From contig NC_092271.1 of assembly GCF_036320965.1 (NCBI RefSeq), positions 24,786,536-24,850,535 of the forward strand: a stretch of 64,000 nucleotides of DNA. Reading direction: 5' to 3'. A model generated the notes under the pieces. It made no database searches. It was not told the origin of the DNA and saw only the letters and a list, made by a program, of their open reading frames with translations. Source of the DNA: Panulirus ornatus (Eukaryota; Arthropoda; Malacostraca; Decapoda; Palinuridae). A program made the translations under genes and the position numbers. This document shows positions 42,420 to 53,979 of this stretch, piece after piece (position 1 is the first letter of the stretch; each line of letters begins with the position of its first letter).

Positions 42420-42478
<59 letters not shown>
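42420..42478. repeat. (GT)29 microsatellite
   Basis: Pure GT dinucleotides. Confidence 0.95.
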
Positions 42479-42481
<3 letters not shown>

Positions 42482-42589
42482 GGGGGGAGGGACATAATGA
42501 TCAGTATGTAACTATTGTTAAGTATGGTACAGTATACTAAAGTCTCCATGATGTCAGAACACGTCCCTCACACCTTCTAGAGGTGTACC

Positions 42590-42715
42590 AGAACATGCAC
42601 AGAACACATGAAGAACACTAGACCAAACACAACAACACCTTCAGAACACCAGACCACACACACATCAACACCTGCAGAACACCAGAACATGAGCACAACA
42701 TCCGCCGAACACAAG
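42590..42715. repeat. Degenerate CAGAACACCAGA repeat
   Basis: AGAACACYAGAMCA words recur every 20-40 bp. Confidence 0.5.
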
Positions 42716-42850
42716 AGAAGAACATCGTCTGGGGAGAAGATGCCGCGGATGAGGTGTGTTCCAGGCTTCCTCTGTCCTCATAATGATCCACGTCAGAGCC
42801 AAGGACGCCCGTGTGCTCTGCCAGACTCCGCCTACCACTCCCACCGAAGT

Positions 42851-42851
<1 letters not shown>

Positions 42852-42896
<45 letters not shown>
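42852..42896. repeat. (AC)22 microsatellite
   Basis: Pure AC dinucleotides. Confidence 0.95.
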
Positions 42897-42898
<2 letters not shown>

Positions 42899-42996
42899 GC
42901 CGCGGGGGTGGGAAAAAGAAGGAGGGAGGGGAGGGAAACACTCCTGAAGAGGACCTAACAGAGCAAGACAGAGCGACGGAGGTTCATGAAGAGATG

Positions 42997-42999
<3 letters not shown>

Positions 43000-43066
<67 letters not shown>
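43000..43066. repeat. (AG)33 microsatellite
   Basis: Pure AG dinucleotides. CTC and ACC triplet runs follow at 43195-43230 and 43315-43342. Confidence 0.95.
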
Positions 43067-43070
<4 letters not shown>

Positions 43071-43811
43071 GGGGGTGGAGGGGGAAGTTATCCACCCAGT
43101 GTGTTCCGAGGCAACGAACCAGACGCCAAGTTGCGGCACAAATATTGTCCAAACTCCCGGCAGCAAGTGGATCTGAGGGCGGCATAAATTAAACCCTCCT
43201 CCTCCTCCATCCACTACCACCACCACCACACAAACTTCCGCAAACTGCCGACCCCACTGGGCAAACTGCGCCTCCACCCCCCTCCAACCCTAAACCCCCA
43301 ACCCCACAACACAACCTCCTCCTCCTCCTCTTCCTCCTCCTCCCGCTACAACCCCCGGATACGCCTGAGGAAGAGGTGATGCATGAGTGGTGAGGCCGGG
43401 ATACCAAACGCTGGCAGGAATAGTTTACACGACCAGTAAAAGTAAATATTAAAGCCGATCGTCTCAGTATATCAAAAGGGAATCCCTTCAAGGGTAATTA
43501 AGAATCTTTCGTAATCATCGTATGATATTACATTTCATGCGAATTACATTTAAGATAATTCATCATGAAATGATAAAGTGAATGAGAGACCAACACATAA
43601 TTGACCATAGTAGACTATGAATTACTCAAGTGATGTACTGCAATCCACCCCGACTCAAGACACGTCAAATGTAATCCAGTAAAGAGGAAAATAAAAAGAA
43701 TCGACCAAGGACAATATTCTTACGGTCTAGTAATACGCTGGACACACACACGCGCACACATTGACACAGACACACACATCCACACACACCTCAAGACCCA
43801 CAATTACTCAC

Positions 43812-43936
43812 TCGTCACCAGCACGTCTGTGACCGGTGTGTCGTGTCGTAACCTCTAACAACACGTTGTCTTGACAAGACCTGACACGACCGTCTGGGGC
43901 CACCAGTCGCCCCACACAAGGTTCCCCCAACACCTT
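43812..43936 (-). CDS. Candidate 125-bp internal exon
   Basis: The acceptor is TTTTTGCCCCCAACCCGTCATCAG and the donor is GACGA|GTGAGT. One frame is open through both sites, with varied codons (VLGEPCVGRLVAPDGRVRS, DNVLLEVTTRHTG). It continues open upstream, giving a 107-codon ORF. It is phase 0 at the 5' end and phase 2 at the 3' end. I cannot identify the family. It is one of the two best exon-like segments in the window. Confidence 0.3.
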
Positions 43937-44161
43937 CTGATGACGGGTTGGGGGCAAAAACTCACCCCTCCCCCTTCTTCGTCCAGCGTATACGGCGGGC
44001 AAATAATGGATTACCGCAGTCCTCCGTGCCTCCCCCAGCAGCCAGTGTATAAAAAAAACCCATGACATCGTGGGGCGCCATCTACCACGACACACAGGAT
44101 GATAAATTTCGCGATAAGTCCACAACTTCACTGATTAACTTCCGGATAAAGTATGACATCG

Positions 44162-44162
<1 letters not shown>

Positions 44163-44225
<63 letters not shown>
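44163..44225. repeat. (AT)31 microsatellite
   Basis: Pure AT dinucleotides. Confidence 0.95.
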
Positions 44226-44227
<2 letters not shown>

Positions 44228-44872
44228 CATGATCTGTCCTATAACAACCTTCCTTAGCGAGGTTCAACGTTGGCATGACTTAGTTCACCTCATAATGGCT
44301 ACCCTCGATTTCTTCTCTACCCCGGCTCAATCTTGGAATAAGCCTTGCCTTACTTTGCCGTCAGGGAATCAAGCTGTTTCTACCCGTAGGCCATCGGGCT
44401 GTCTGTCATACCCACATCAAACTGGAATATGACACAAAACATCACCCGCGCCACCGTTATCGCCTCACACCTGAGATCTCTCGTCCGCAAGTTGCAGTTC
44501 GGCACCACAACAGCATCGAGACCATTCCCATCTCGTCCACACAGCATCGAGACCATTCCCATCTCGTCCACACAGCTTCAAGAACATCCTCTCATCCCAA
44601 CCACAGTAAACAACAACCAGTGTCTGTGTAGGGACTGTCTGCTCCAGTATTTTGTAATAGCTTCATTATCTATATCTAACACCTCCTCTGTCTATCTCCA
44701 GCAGCTGTTAGATGTAGTTAATTCAACTGACTGTTTACATCTGTCATCATCGGCCATCATGCAAGACCACAGCACACGACCCTCCCTCACAATGGCAGCG
44801 CCAGTGTTCCCTCTCTACACGTCTTTGTCTCACGTCACCCACAACCCTCCCCCCTCCATCCTTCTCCATTAA
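44226..44872. other. Unique block with a 147-codon ORF and a 31-bp tandem duplication
   Basis: A plus-strand ORF (44429-44872) crosses a 31-bp duplication (CAGCATCGAGACCATTCCCA..., 44511-44572 plus a partial third copy). No domain is recognised and the length is within chance expectation. Confidence 0.3.
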
Positions 44873-44900
44873 CTTCTACTTTGCCACCCCTTTTCAATAC

Positions 44901-44903
<3 letters not shown>

Positions 44904-44972
<69 letters not shown>
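44904..44972. repeat. (CT)34 microsatellite
   Basis: Pure CT dinucleotides. Confidence 0.95.
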
Positions 44973-44974
<2 letters not shown>

Positions 44975-45079
44975 TCTGCCCTCCACGAGAACAAACCCTT
45001 CAGCATTCTCTTTTTTTACCCACTTTATTATATTCTCGTCCATTCACGGATCTACGAGTGGTTCCTCATCATCCTCCGC

Positions 45080-45082
<3 letters not shown>

Positions 45083-45150
<68 letters not shown>
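45083..45150. repeat. (CT)34 microsatellite
   Basis: Pure CT dinucleotides of almost the same length as the tract 110 bp upstream. Confidence 0.95.
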
Positions 45151-45153
<3 letters not shown>

Positions 45154-45539
45154 ACTGGCATTCGCATATGCTAAACAAACCTAATCTACACTTCGCTGTA
45201 ATGCTAAATTCACCCTAATCTGCACTGCATTGTGCACTAACGTCAGATCAAACTCACACGAATAAACCGGGAAAACTAAACCTTTAAAGAACGGTTTACT
45301 GACGATGTGGACTACTGTAAACCACCATGTAGCCAGAGTTTACGTAAACCGTTCAGGTGACTATATTTCAACCCCCCCACAGTCCACACGGTAATCTGGT
45401 AACATTAACCAGCTTCAGGTTAAATTTATAACAACACTGTTGTACTAGTTAGAATTACAGCGTATCAATCGTTCAGCTCTGTGTGTTACACTGGTGCGTT
45501 AAGCTTTAGGTTAAGCTTTAGGTTAAAAGGACTCCAGCT

Positions 45540-45691
45540 TAACGAACGGCGGGGTATAACGAAAACGACGGGTTGTACCGAACGGCGGGGTATAACGAAA
45601 ACGGCGGGTTGTAACGAACGGCGGGGTATAACGAAAACGGCGGGTTGTAACGAACGGCGGGGTATAACGAAAACGGCGGGTTGTAACGAAC
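45540..45691. repeat. 36-bp minisatellite, 4 copies, frame-preserving
   Basis: Units of AACGAACGGCGGGGTATAAC plus GAAAACGGCGGGTTGT. The period is twelve codons, so ERRGITKTAGCN repeats stay in frame inside a 78-codon ORF. The sequence is CpG-rich compared with its surroundings. Confidence 0.95.
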
Positions 45692-45765
45692 GAGCGTTTC
45701 CAGTTGAGCAGTCCTAATGAGATCTCTTCATTAAATCAACCTTTATTAATTACTTGCCCCTACAA

Positions 45766-45985
45766 GTACGACCCACGACCCTCCTTTTGAACTAGTATAG
45801 TTCGACCACCTTGGGTTTGAGAGTCTGGCCTTTGACCTCAGGTCAAAATAGGTCAGCATACCAACCTCGAACAGGAGGGTATGATGGTCTGACCTCTTTT
45901 TTTATTTATCAACCTGACCTTTATAAGCATCAGGTCAAAGGCCAGATCATCATACCTAGGGGGATGGTCACCGTACCCTCGTATA
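45766..45985. repeat. Inverted-repeat element core with residual arms (locus 8)
   Basis: Arms are reduced to single degenerate units. The core is long and palindromic: GGCCTTTGACCTCAGGTCAA at 45827-45846 and ACCTGACC...CAGGTCAAAGGCCAGATC at 45913-45948. Confidence 0.6.
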
Positions 45986-45989
45986 CCGA

Positions 45990-46530
45990 TAGATCATATG
46001 AAAAACTATAAAAATCCTCATCAAAAAACATATCCTTAATTCATAATGTTTTGAAATTCCTTCCTTTTCGCTGTCTTTCACCTGGTCGACAGTGTAGTCT
46101 CGCCCCCAGCTTGCGCAACGCTGTAAAATAATCACCTTTTTATCAAGAGTAAAATGTGACGTCATCGCAGACTTTAGTTCACGAAACATTGTACCATCGG
46201 CTGTAATTGCCTCATCGGGGTCTTCCTCTCCACCCAGCTCCACCCCGCCCCTTAAATGACTCTGGGTCCTTATCAGCTAATGAGATATCGGAACGTTAAC
46301 AACGCCATGTCTGATTTGAAGAACGCATTAAATTCTCAATTGTGTTCTGTTCATTTCCCCCGTTATTACCGAGGCACCGGAGGGGGGAGAGGGGGGAGGG
46401 GGGTGTCCCCACTCCTCCCCTTCTCTACCACCACCGACCACCGACCACACACTTCCCAGTTCCTAAAATTGGTTCCTGAAGGATAGCTGGCACAACCTTA
46501 TCAAGTTACCACCCCACCACCACCACCCCA
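45990..46530. other. Unique block, no gene seen
   Basis: Two overlapping ORFs of 76-91 codons on opposite strands, neither recognisable. A G-rich stretch is at 46380-46405. Confidence 0.35.
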
Positions 46531-46649
46531 GGCACACACACACACACACACACACTAAATGCATCTGCTTGCCTACTTGCCGAGCCAGCCCGCCCGCCTG
46601 TGGCATTTCGAGCAACTTTTTTTACGGTCGCGTTTTGGAAAAAGAAAAA

Positions 46650-46667
46650 AAAAGATAAGACGAAGAA

Positions 46668-46702
<35 letters not shown>

Positions 46703-46880
46703 AGAAGAAGAAGAAGAAGAAGAAGAAGAAGAAGATGATGATGATGACGAAGAAGAAGAAGACGAGGAAGAAGAAGAAGAAGAAGAAGAAGAAGAAGAAG
46801 AAGAAGAAGAAGACGAAGAAGAAGAAGAAGACGAAGAAGAAGAAGAAGAAGAAGAAGACGAAGAAGAAGAAGATGAAGAG
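46650..46880. repeat. Long imperfect (GAA)n with GAC/GAT variants
   Basis: About 230 bp of purine-rich triplets. Poly-K/R/E and poly-S/L/F ORFs on both strands are artefacts. Confidence 0.95.
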
Positions 46881-46983
46881 CAGGTGGGTCTTCGATGGCA
46901 AGTGTTGTGTTCAATGTGTGACGCGACCTCTGCACATTTTCGTCTGAGACACAGTCGTCTGTGCTCAGAGGAAGGAAAGGAAA

Positions 46984-47358
46984 ATGTTTCCCCCTGAGCT
47001 ATATTCAGAGTCGAGTACGACATTATATGAAAAGAAGAAAAAAAAAAGTTTCTCAAGCTATATATTTTTGAATATATTGCAAATTATATTATCTTTGGAA
47101 AATTTCCTAGAACGGTTTTTTGGAAGATATTGCAAATTAAATTACCTGTGTAAATTTCAGACTCTGTATCTGCACTGTACTCTTAATTATCTGCCAAAAA
47201 CACTAAAACTGTATTTCTGATATATTTCAACGTATATCCTATTGACGTAAATATTTCTCAAATATCAATGTTTTTTTTTAGTACTGTTTGGCACAAATTT
47301 TCTGAGGATTCATTATGATACATATGACGTAACCACGTCAATCTAAACATCTATAAAC

Positions 47359-47361
<3 letters not shown>
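46984..47361. other. AT-rich block with an old 54-bp duplication
   Basis: ATATTGCAAATTAWATTA followed by AAATTTC occurs at about 47075 and 47129. Otherwise the sequence is unique and AT-rich. Confidence 0.4.

Positions 47362-47394
<33 letters not shown>
47362..47394. repeat. (AT)16 microsatellite
   Basis: Pure AT dinucleotides. Confidence 0.9.
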
Positions 47395-47397
<3 letters not shown>

Positions 47398-48251
47398 CTA
47401 TAAAATATGTAGGAACATCCATTCATCGCGTCTGCGTAAATCTGTTCGCAAAGAAAAAGAAATTTATCTTTCAATCCCAGGTCGATGGGGGTTTTAAAGT
47501 GGGCTTTAAACACCTCCCTCCTCCCACCCCACACGCCGGCAGAGGGAGAGGGGATGATATGAGGGGGAAGGGGAGGAGTGAGGGAGGGAGGGGAGAGAGA
47601 GAGAGCTGGTTATCTCTTCGAGTCTGCTGTATTCAAAACTTTCTTTTTTCTTTCAAACAATTTTTTTCCTCTCTCTCTCTCTGCACAGCGGCTGGTGTGG
47701 GAGGTGAGGGAGGAGGAGTCTCTGTCGCCTTTGGGCACGACGCGTCGCTGCTACGCCAGACTACCACCACTACTGAAGTACATGGATGAGGGGGATAGTC
47801 AGTGTTCACATCGTGAGTTAGGCCAAAATGGAGAATGAATTTCAACCTTGATCATCGCCCTTACAGAAGTACAACGAAGTCAGAGATAGTAAAGAGGAGA
47901 GCAACACAGATGGTATCATAGAGAGAGGGAGTTGAGTTACTTGACGCCATGGATGTGTACCATCGTGTGATAATATGTCTTCAACGAAGCACCTCGCAAG
48001 ATGTGGGGACAGAACACACACACACACACACAAGCCATAACACTAAATCAAGCAAGAAACTTGTGTGAAAAGATGTGAAAAAAAAAAATAGACTTTTATA
48101 CGAAAAGATGTGTGGTTGAATGGAATAGAATGCCCGTCACTGTGAATGTAGATAGCATTCTGAAGTTTAAGAAGTTGTATGATAGAACGCTCAAGAGATG
48201 GGGTCAACCTAGAGTGTTGAAAATCCTTCCCCGTATATTACAAATTCATAA

Positions 48252-48252
<1 letters not shown>
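47395..48252. other. Unique block, no gene seen
   Basis: Includes a GA-rich stretch at 47530-47605. No supported gene. Confidence 0.4.

Positions 48253-48310
<58 letters not shown>
48253..48310. repeat. (AC)29 microsatellite
   Basis: Pure AC dinucleotides. Confidence 0.95.
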
Positions 48311-48313
<3 letters not shown>

Positions 48314-48919
48314 GACATGGCCTCTACCTGTTACATCATTAAGACCACCAGTATGTTGGATCCTTGCTGGAGGATCATGGCTGGGACGAGCCTTAGTGTA
48401 GGGCAGGCGACGAGACTTGGAGCTGTCAGCCCTTGCTTACGTTGCTGTCGGGCTGACGGCTGACACCCTCGATGCCTGGCTGATGGCATCACTACCTGGC
48501 AGGAGGGAGAGGGCTCCAGCCTCAAAGAGGAGGCTGGAGGAGGCTGGGGAGAGTCTGGGGGAGGCAAGAACAGTTCTTAGGAGTCTAGGGGAGTCTACGG
48601 CTCTTGGGGGAGTCAAGAAGATGTAGATGGGGGAGCAGGAGATATTCTTAGGCTGGGGAGAATGACCTGGTAGATGTGGGGTGAAAGGTATGGTAGGAGA
48701 ATTCCACGGGATGGGAGAGGCATGGGAGAGGGAGTAAGACAGAGGGAGGGGAGGGAATGGTTGAGGATTCCACGGCATGTGTGGTTTTTTTTTTTTTTTT
48801 TTTGCTCGTGTTCGTCTATTCTTGCTGGTGCGTCACCCAGGCTAGTGAGGGGGATAGACAAGAGAGAGTTGGTGTAGCCTATCCCATTACGCTGTCAGGG
48901 GTGGGACGAGGCCCTTTTC

Positions 48920-49060
48920 TCAGTGGCTAGGGATGGGATAGGAAGGATAGGGATGAGATGGGATGGATACGAATGGTGAGATGTTCTACAGTGCTTAGGG
49001 ATGGGATAGGAAGAACAGGGCCGGGATGTTCTTCAACTGTTGGCCATTGTACTTGTTCTT
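48920..49060. repeat. Degenerate TAGGGATGGGATAGGAAG repeat
   Basis: TTAGGGATGGGATAGGAAG-like words recur three times, with CTTCA/CTACA spacers. Confidence 0.5.
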
Positions 49061-49316
49061 CTTGCATGCTGTCTGCTGACTCTGTTTGTCCTTGCTGCTG
49101 TTGTTGTTGTTGTTGTTGTTGCTACGGCTGTAGTTGCTGCACTTGTTGTTATTTCCATCGCTGCCGCTCTGGTAGCCACGGGCTTAGCTGAGCCGCTTAG
49201 CGTGTCGGCCGGGGAAGCTTAAAGAGTCACATGTTTGTTTATCGGGTGTGTCTGCACGTTGAACACCAGCATGTAGTTATTGTCTAGATGTCAGGGTCAC
49301 ACAAACACACACATAT

Positions 49317-49317
<1 letters not shown>

Positions 49318-49397
<80 letters not shown>
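49318..49397. repeat. (AT)40 microsatellite
   Basis: Pure AT dinucleotides. Confidence 0.95.
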
Positions 49398-49400
<3 letters not shown>

Positions 49401-49438
49401 TATATATTCGGGGGAAGGAGGCTTGACATCTTTGTAGC

Positions 49439-49712
49439 CTTGAGCACGACAGTACGACCCTTGAGCACGACGGTACGACCCTTGAGCACGACGGTACGAC
49501 CCTTGAGCACGACGGTACGACCCTTGAGCACGACGGTACGACCCTTGAGCATGATGGTGTGATCTACGACCTGACCACATCAAGGTCAGGTCAAAGACGA
49601 AGCCATCACGCCCATGGTTCGTACTCACGTGCTCAGTGGTCGTACTGTTGTGATGAAGGAGTGTACCGTCATGTACAAGGGTCGTACCGCTGTGCTTTAA
49701 GGGTCGTATTCA
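49439..49712. repeat. Well-preserved 21-bp inverted-repeat element (locus 9)
   Basis: Six near-identical minus-strand units (49439-49557). A palindromic core follows, with CCTGACC-ACATCAA-GGTCAGG then GTCAAAGACGAAGCCATCAC. Five diverged plus-strand units follow (49610-49712). The left arm is homogeneous and the right arm is not. Confidence 0.85.
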
Positions 49713-49811
49713 GGGTGGTGTTCATGGTGTTGATGATCTTTATTGCAGTCAAGTTATTTCATATCATGGCCGTACACAGGCCATGGGAAATACAGACACA
49801 CAGACCCACAG

Positions 49812-49813
<2 letters not shown>

Positions 49814-49872
<59 letters not shown>
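49814..49872. repeat. (AC)29 microsatellite
   Basis: Pure AC dinucleotides. Confidence 0.95.
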
Positions 49873-49873
<1 letters not shown>

Positions 49874-49933
49874 CCAAAGCAACATGAAACACACCCAAAG
49901 AGAGCATATACACACCCACACACACTCTGCGCT

Positions 49934-50069
<136 letters not shown>

Positions 50070-50114
50070 CTCTTACCCCCTCTTTCTTGCGGAAGTACCA
50101 GGGGTGTAAATCTA

Positions 50115-50205
50115 CATTCCCTCCCTCCCTCCCTCTCCCTCCCTTCCCTTCCCTCCCTCTCCCTCTCCCTTCCCTCCCTCCCTCCCTCATCTCCCCCTCT
50201 CCTCC
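50115..50205. repeat. (CCCT)n/(CCCTT)n tract
   Basis: C-rich pyrimidine repeats. The minus strand has G-quadruplex potential. Confidence 0.8.
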
Positions 50206-50269
50206 TGCCACCATTGATCGCCGTCACAGCAGCTACAGATGCAGGCAGCCACGCGCACTCACGGCCCTA

Positions 50270-50590
50270 CTACCTCTGTCTGCCTCTGTCTGTCTGCTTC
50301 TGTCTGCCTCTGTCTGTCTGTCTGCTTCTGTCTGTTGGTCTGTCGTATCCCCAAGGTGTTCGTCTGTCTGCTTTTGTCTCTGTCTGTCTGTCTGCTTCTG
50401 TCTCTGTCTGTCTGTCTGTCTGTCTCTGTCTGCTTCTGTCTCTGTCTGTCTGTCTGTCTGTCTCTGTCTGTCTGTCTGTTTCTGTCTGTTGGTCTGTTGT
50501 GTCCCTAAGGTGTTCGTCTGTCTGTCTCGTTGGCTGAGTCCTCTGCTGTCTGTGGCATGCACTGTGTCTGTCTGTCTGTGTCTGGGTGGG
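50270..50590. repeat. (CTGT)n/(CTCTGTCTG)n block with internal duplication
   Basis: TCTG and CTCTG words dominate. A 45-bp segment with GGTCTGTYGTRTCCCYAAGG, GTGTTCGTC occurs at about 50327 and 50481. Looser CTGTCTGT sequence continues to about 51015. Confidence 0.9.
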
Positions 50591-51013
50591 TGTGTCTATC
50601 TGACTGTTTAGTTTGGTGTCATGGGACAGTCTGTGGCATTCCTTCTGTATGTCTGTACTAGCGATCTGTTAAATAGGCTGTCTATCTGTCTGTTCATGAA
50701 CCTGCAATATTTTTTTTGTCTTTGTCTGTATGTCAGTCTGTCGACTTATTTCTCTGGGCATTAATATGTATTCCATGTTTCTGTCGGTCTGTCTGTCTGT
50801 CTGTTAGTCCGTTCTTCTGTCGTTTGTCTGTTCATCTGTCGCTTCCTAAGCAACAATCTACCTGTCTGTTAACCTATCATTTACTACAGATCTTTTTATC
50901 CGTCTGTTAATCGGACGTTTCTGTCTGTGTTGCCTCCCTCGACGTACATAAACAGCTGGAGACTTATTCACTGGACGATTGTCTGTACGTAAAGCAACAG
51001 ACCTGACTGTCTG

Positions 51014-51017
<4 letters not shown>

Positions 51018-51088
<71 letters not shown>
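51018..51088. repeat. (AT)35 microsatellite
   Basis: Pure AT dinucleotides. Confidence 0.95.
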
Positions 51089-51090
<2 letters not shown>

Positions 51091-51197
51091 CTTCCTTAAA
51101 CCGAACCTCTGTTACAGTCGGAATTATGGCCGGAATTCTATTCCATCCCATTCCATTCCGGCGATGGTCGATCGATCAACAGCACTAGGCACAATAA

Positions 51198-51199
<2 letters not shown>

Positions 51200-51293
<94 letters not shown>
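51200..51293. repeat. (AG)47 microsatellite
   Basis: Pure AG dinucleotides, about 55 bp upstream of the candidate exon. Confidence 0.95.
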
Positions 51294-51296
<3 letters not shown>

Positions 51297-51347
51297 ACAG
51301 CAGAGGCGTCAGCTAACATGACTCATCGTAATTTCTCCTCTCCCCAG

Positions 51348-51408
51348 TCTCAAATAAGCTATCTTAACGACACCTTCGCGTCCAGCTATGGAGATGATTC
51401 TAGCTTAG
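51348..51408 (+). CDS. Candidate 61-bp exon with textbook splice signals
   Basis: A CTAAC branch-like motif is followed about 30 nt later by ATTTCTCCTCTCCCCAG. The exon reads ISYLNDTFASSYGDDSSL in the only fully open frame and ends at TTAG|GTAATC. The product is unknown. No partner exon is found in the window. This segment and the one at 43812-43936 are the best exon-like segments here. Confidence 0.35.
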
Positions 51409-51409
51409 G

Positions 51410-52565
51410 TAATCACAGCTGAGTATCATAGGATATAGCTTTCGTCGTCATGTCAATCAATCACGTGTTTTAGCTTTTAATCAAAAGCTTAACCTTACGG
51501 TTTAACAAGTATGATCATATTGTCGCATTAATCATAAATATCTAATAATAATTTCGAAAGATTGGAGCTCTTAGTATTATGACTAAAGATAAATTAAATC
51601 GTCATTTATAGTAAGTCGCGAAATTACTTCGTATTAAATTTGCTGATCAGTTCTTTTCCACCAAGTCAAACAGGAACAATTACTCACTATTAACAAAAAA
51701 AAATAACTGAGAAAGATTATATTGGAGGGTAGCTGCTAATATACCACTTTCTTGAGCCGAGCGCTTTATAGGGACGGTACCCCAATTGTTGTACTGGTGA
51801 CGAAGGGACTTATCGATCAATTCCCCCCCACTGTTATTGCTGTCAAATGGCATGGGTTGGGCTTTTCCCCAGTAACAGAGGCGAATCGAAGCAATGGGAA
51901 GAGGGAGGGCGGGAGGTGGGTGTGCAATACACATATTTCCTTGGAAGGGAGGGACGGAGGAAGGGGGTTAGTCCTCGTGTATGTGGGACCAACCACACTG
52001 AAAATAGTTTTCCAATAAACTTCATCTACTTCCATAAATCATGGAGAAGAACTGACTCGTTTTACCGTCTTGAAAATACCACATACCTCGGCTCTGCCAT
52101 ACAAGAGAATGTGCCCCCTACACTCTCACACACGAGAGAAAAAGAGAAAAAAAAAAGTTGATTTTCTAATTTGATATTCATGAAAACACATAATCTAGTT
52201 CCCTCTTCACGACGAGAGGCAAAAAGAAAAGAAAAAAAGATTCCATTTATAAGCCGTGTTGAATCAAGGATGAGTTTCGAGGTGAACCCGTGAAACAGAC
52301 TGGAGTGAAGCGGCAGCAACAAGGGTCATAATGAAACTCAAGGGGAACGTGAGAATGATCACCATATGTCACTTACTTGACGCAAGGGGGAGACCACGAA
52401 GGACCGATGGGAATGGATGAAGAAAAAAAGATGGAAAGGCAAACATGAAGAGCGTCTGGAAGGGTGACAAGAGGTAAGGGAAAGTAGTACACTTAATATA
52501 TACTTAAGTAAGTATCTGACTTTACTACAGTGCTGTGAACTCAACACTGTGTTACAGAAGACGCA
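51410..52565. other. Unique block, possible intronic sequence
   Basis: AT-rich high-complexity DNA. A short frame MKSVWKGDK ending at GAG|GTAAGG (about 52475) is splice-compatible but probably chance. Confidence 0.35.
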
Positions 52566-52569
52566 ATCT

Positions 52570-52838
52570 CTAAGCACGACAGTGCGATCCTTGAGGACGA
52601 CGGTACGACCCTTGAGCACGACGGTACGACCCTTAAGGACAAAGGGACGACCTGGCCATTAATAACCTAACCCACATGGGAGTCAGTTCAAACGACAGGC
52701 CGTCATACAAAACTGCACCGTCATGCTCAAGAGTCAGGTCATAGGTCAAGGGTCAGGTCATAGGTCAAGGCCATCATTCCCAAGGTTCGTATCCTGGTGC
52801 TTAGAGGGTCGTACCTTTGTCCTACAGCGTCGTACCAT
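52570..52838. repeat. 21-bp inverted-repeat element with tandem DR1 core (locus 10)
   Basis: Three to four minus-strand units (52570-52652). The core has two DR1 motifs, AGGTCATAGGTCA, at 52736-52748 and 52755-52767, followed by AGGCCATCATTCCCAAGG. The right arm is degenerate. Confidence 0.7.
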
Positions 52839-53099
52839 CACAGGAAACAGGTCAACACCAACTGTCCTTGATCGTGGTAACGGATGTTGAAATGACCCAA
52901 AATCAGTCAAGAAGAACGAGACGTATTACGCATCTTTCCTCCTGCCAACAGAGCCAACTTAACACACATTCTTTACTGGGAAATGAAGATAGATATCTTA
53001 ATATCACTTTAGGCTAAACTCGGGGTTCACCTGTTTCCACTCAGAATCTAAGCTCGAAAAATATGTTTTCCATCCCGCGTGAATGCGCGAGGGCGTATT

Positions 53100-53103
<4 letters not shown>

Positions 53104-53168
<65 letters not shown>
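53104..53168. repeat. (AG)32 microsatellite
   Basis: Pure AG dinucleotides. Confidence 0.95.
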
Positions 53169-53169
<1 letters not shown>

Positions 53170-53181
53170 CTGTGTGAAATT

Positions 53182-53475
53182 TCAAGTTTCCCAAAGGCCA
53201 ATTACAAAACTCCTTTCCATCTTACACCAAGGAGGTTGGTGAAGAGGAGGAGGGGGTGCGGAAAGGCCAGTGTATTTATTCAGAAAACATTTCCATGTAA
53301 GCTGATCCCGAACCAAGGAAAATATTCCATGAGCCTTAACGATATTCAAATATTTGCTTTGCACGATACAAGCCAACTTCAATGCAAGTTTCCCTTTGTC
53401 CTCTGGAAAAGCTTTCACATTTACAACTTTGTCTTCAAGCATAAGTCGACCAAAAGTCTTTCCGTCACCCCACAA
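53182..53475 (-). CDS. Unidentified 97-codon ORF
   Basis: A minus-strand frame in repeat-free sequence, with varied composition (KAFPEDKGKLALKLACIVQ). No recognisable domain or splice context, and well within chance length. Confidence 0.1.
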   Translation of the reverse strand: MWGDGKTFGRLMLEDKVVNVKAFPEDKGKLALKLACIVQSKYLNIVKAHGIFSLVRDQLTWKCFLNKYTGLSAPPPPLHQPPWCKMERSFVIGLWET

Positions 53476-53979
53476 ACGACTCTACGACACTAACCTTCGA
53501 AAGCCTGTTACGATAACGATCCAAACCTAACTACAATAACCGTAAGAAGCTAACTACAGGACCAGTCAAACAGCCTAGTCCACCAAGAAGTCAAAAAAAC
53601 CCTGCTACACTTAAGCGTAAAAAGCCTATTCGACGTGAACCATCAGAGACATGCTCCACAAGTCCTACACAAACAACCGTCACATATCAAGAAGGTAAAG
53701 AATATTTCTTTCCCCCCTCGCCTAAAATCTTTGGACATGCAAATACGGCACAGATATAAAATATTCATACACGTCTGACTTGGCTCGCAAAATGAAATAT
53801 TCTCAACATTTTAAGTCACGGAGCCCACAGCCATCGTCAACGCCCGCCGCACCATCTGACGGCGGCTTCCCAAACTACCCGTGTAAACAGGGACAAAGCT
53901 ATCCTCACCCTACCTACATATACACTACAGTTTACATACACCATTCCTACGCTAAGGTGAAGACCACATAATTGCAGTA

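Noticed and set aside
46600..47056. Lysine-rich and serine-rich ORFs over the GAA tract
   Set aside because: Translations of a triplet repeat on both strands without flanking coding signal.
52380..52475. Initial exon MKSVWKGDK with GAG|GTAAGG donor
   Set aside because: The reading frame is only nine to ten codons, with no promoter or next exon, so chance is sufficient.
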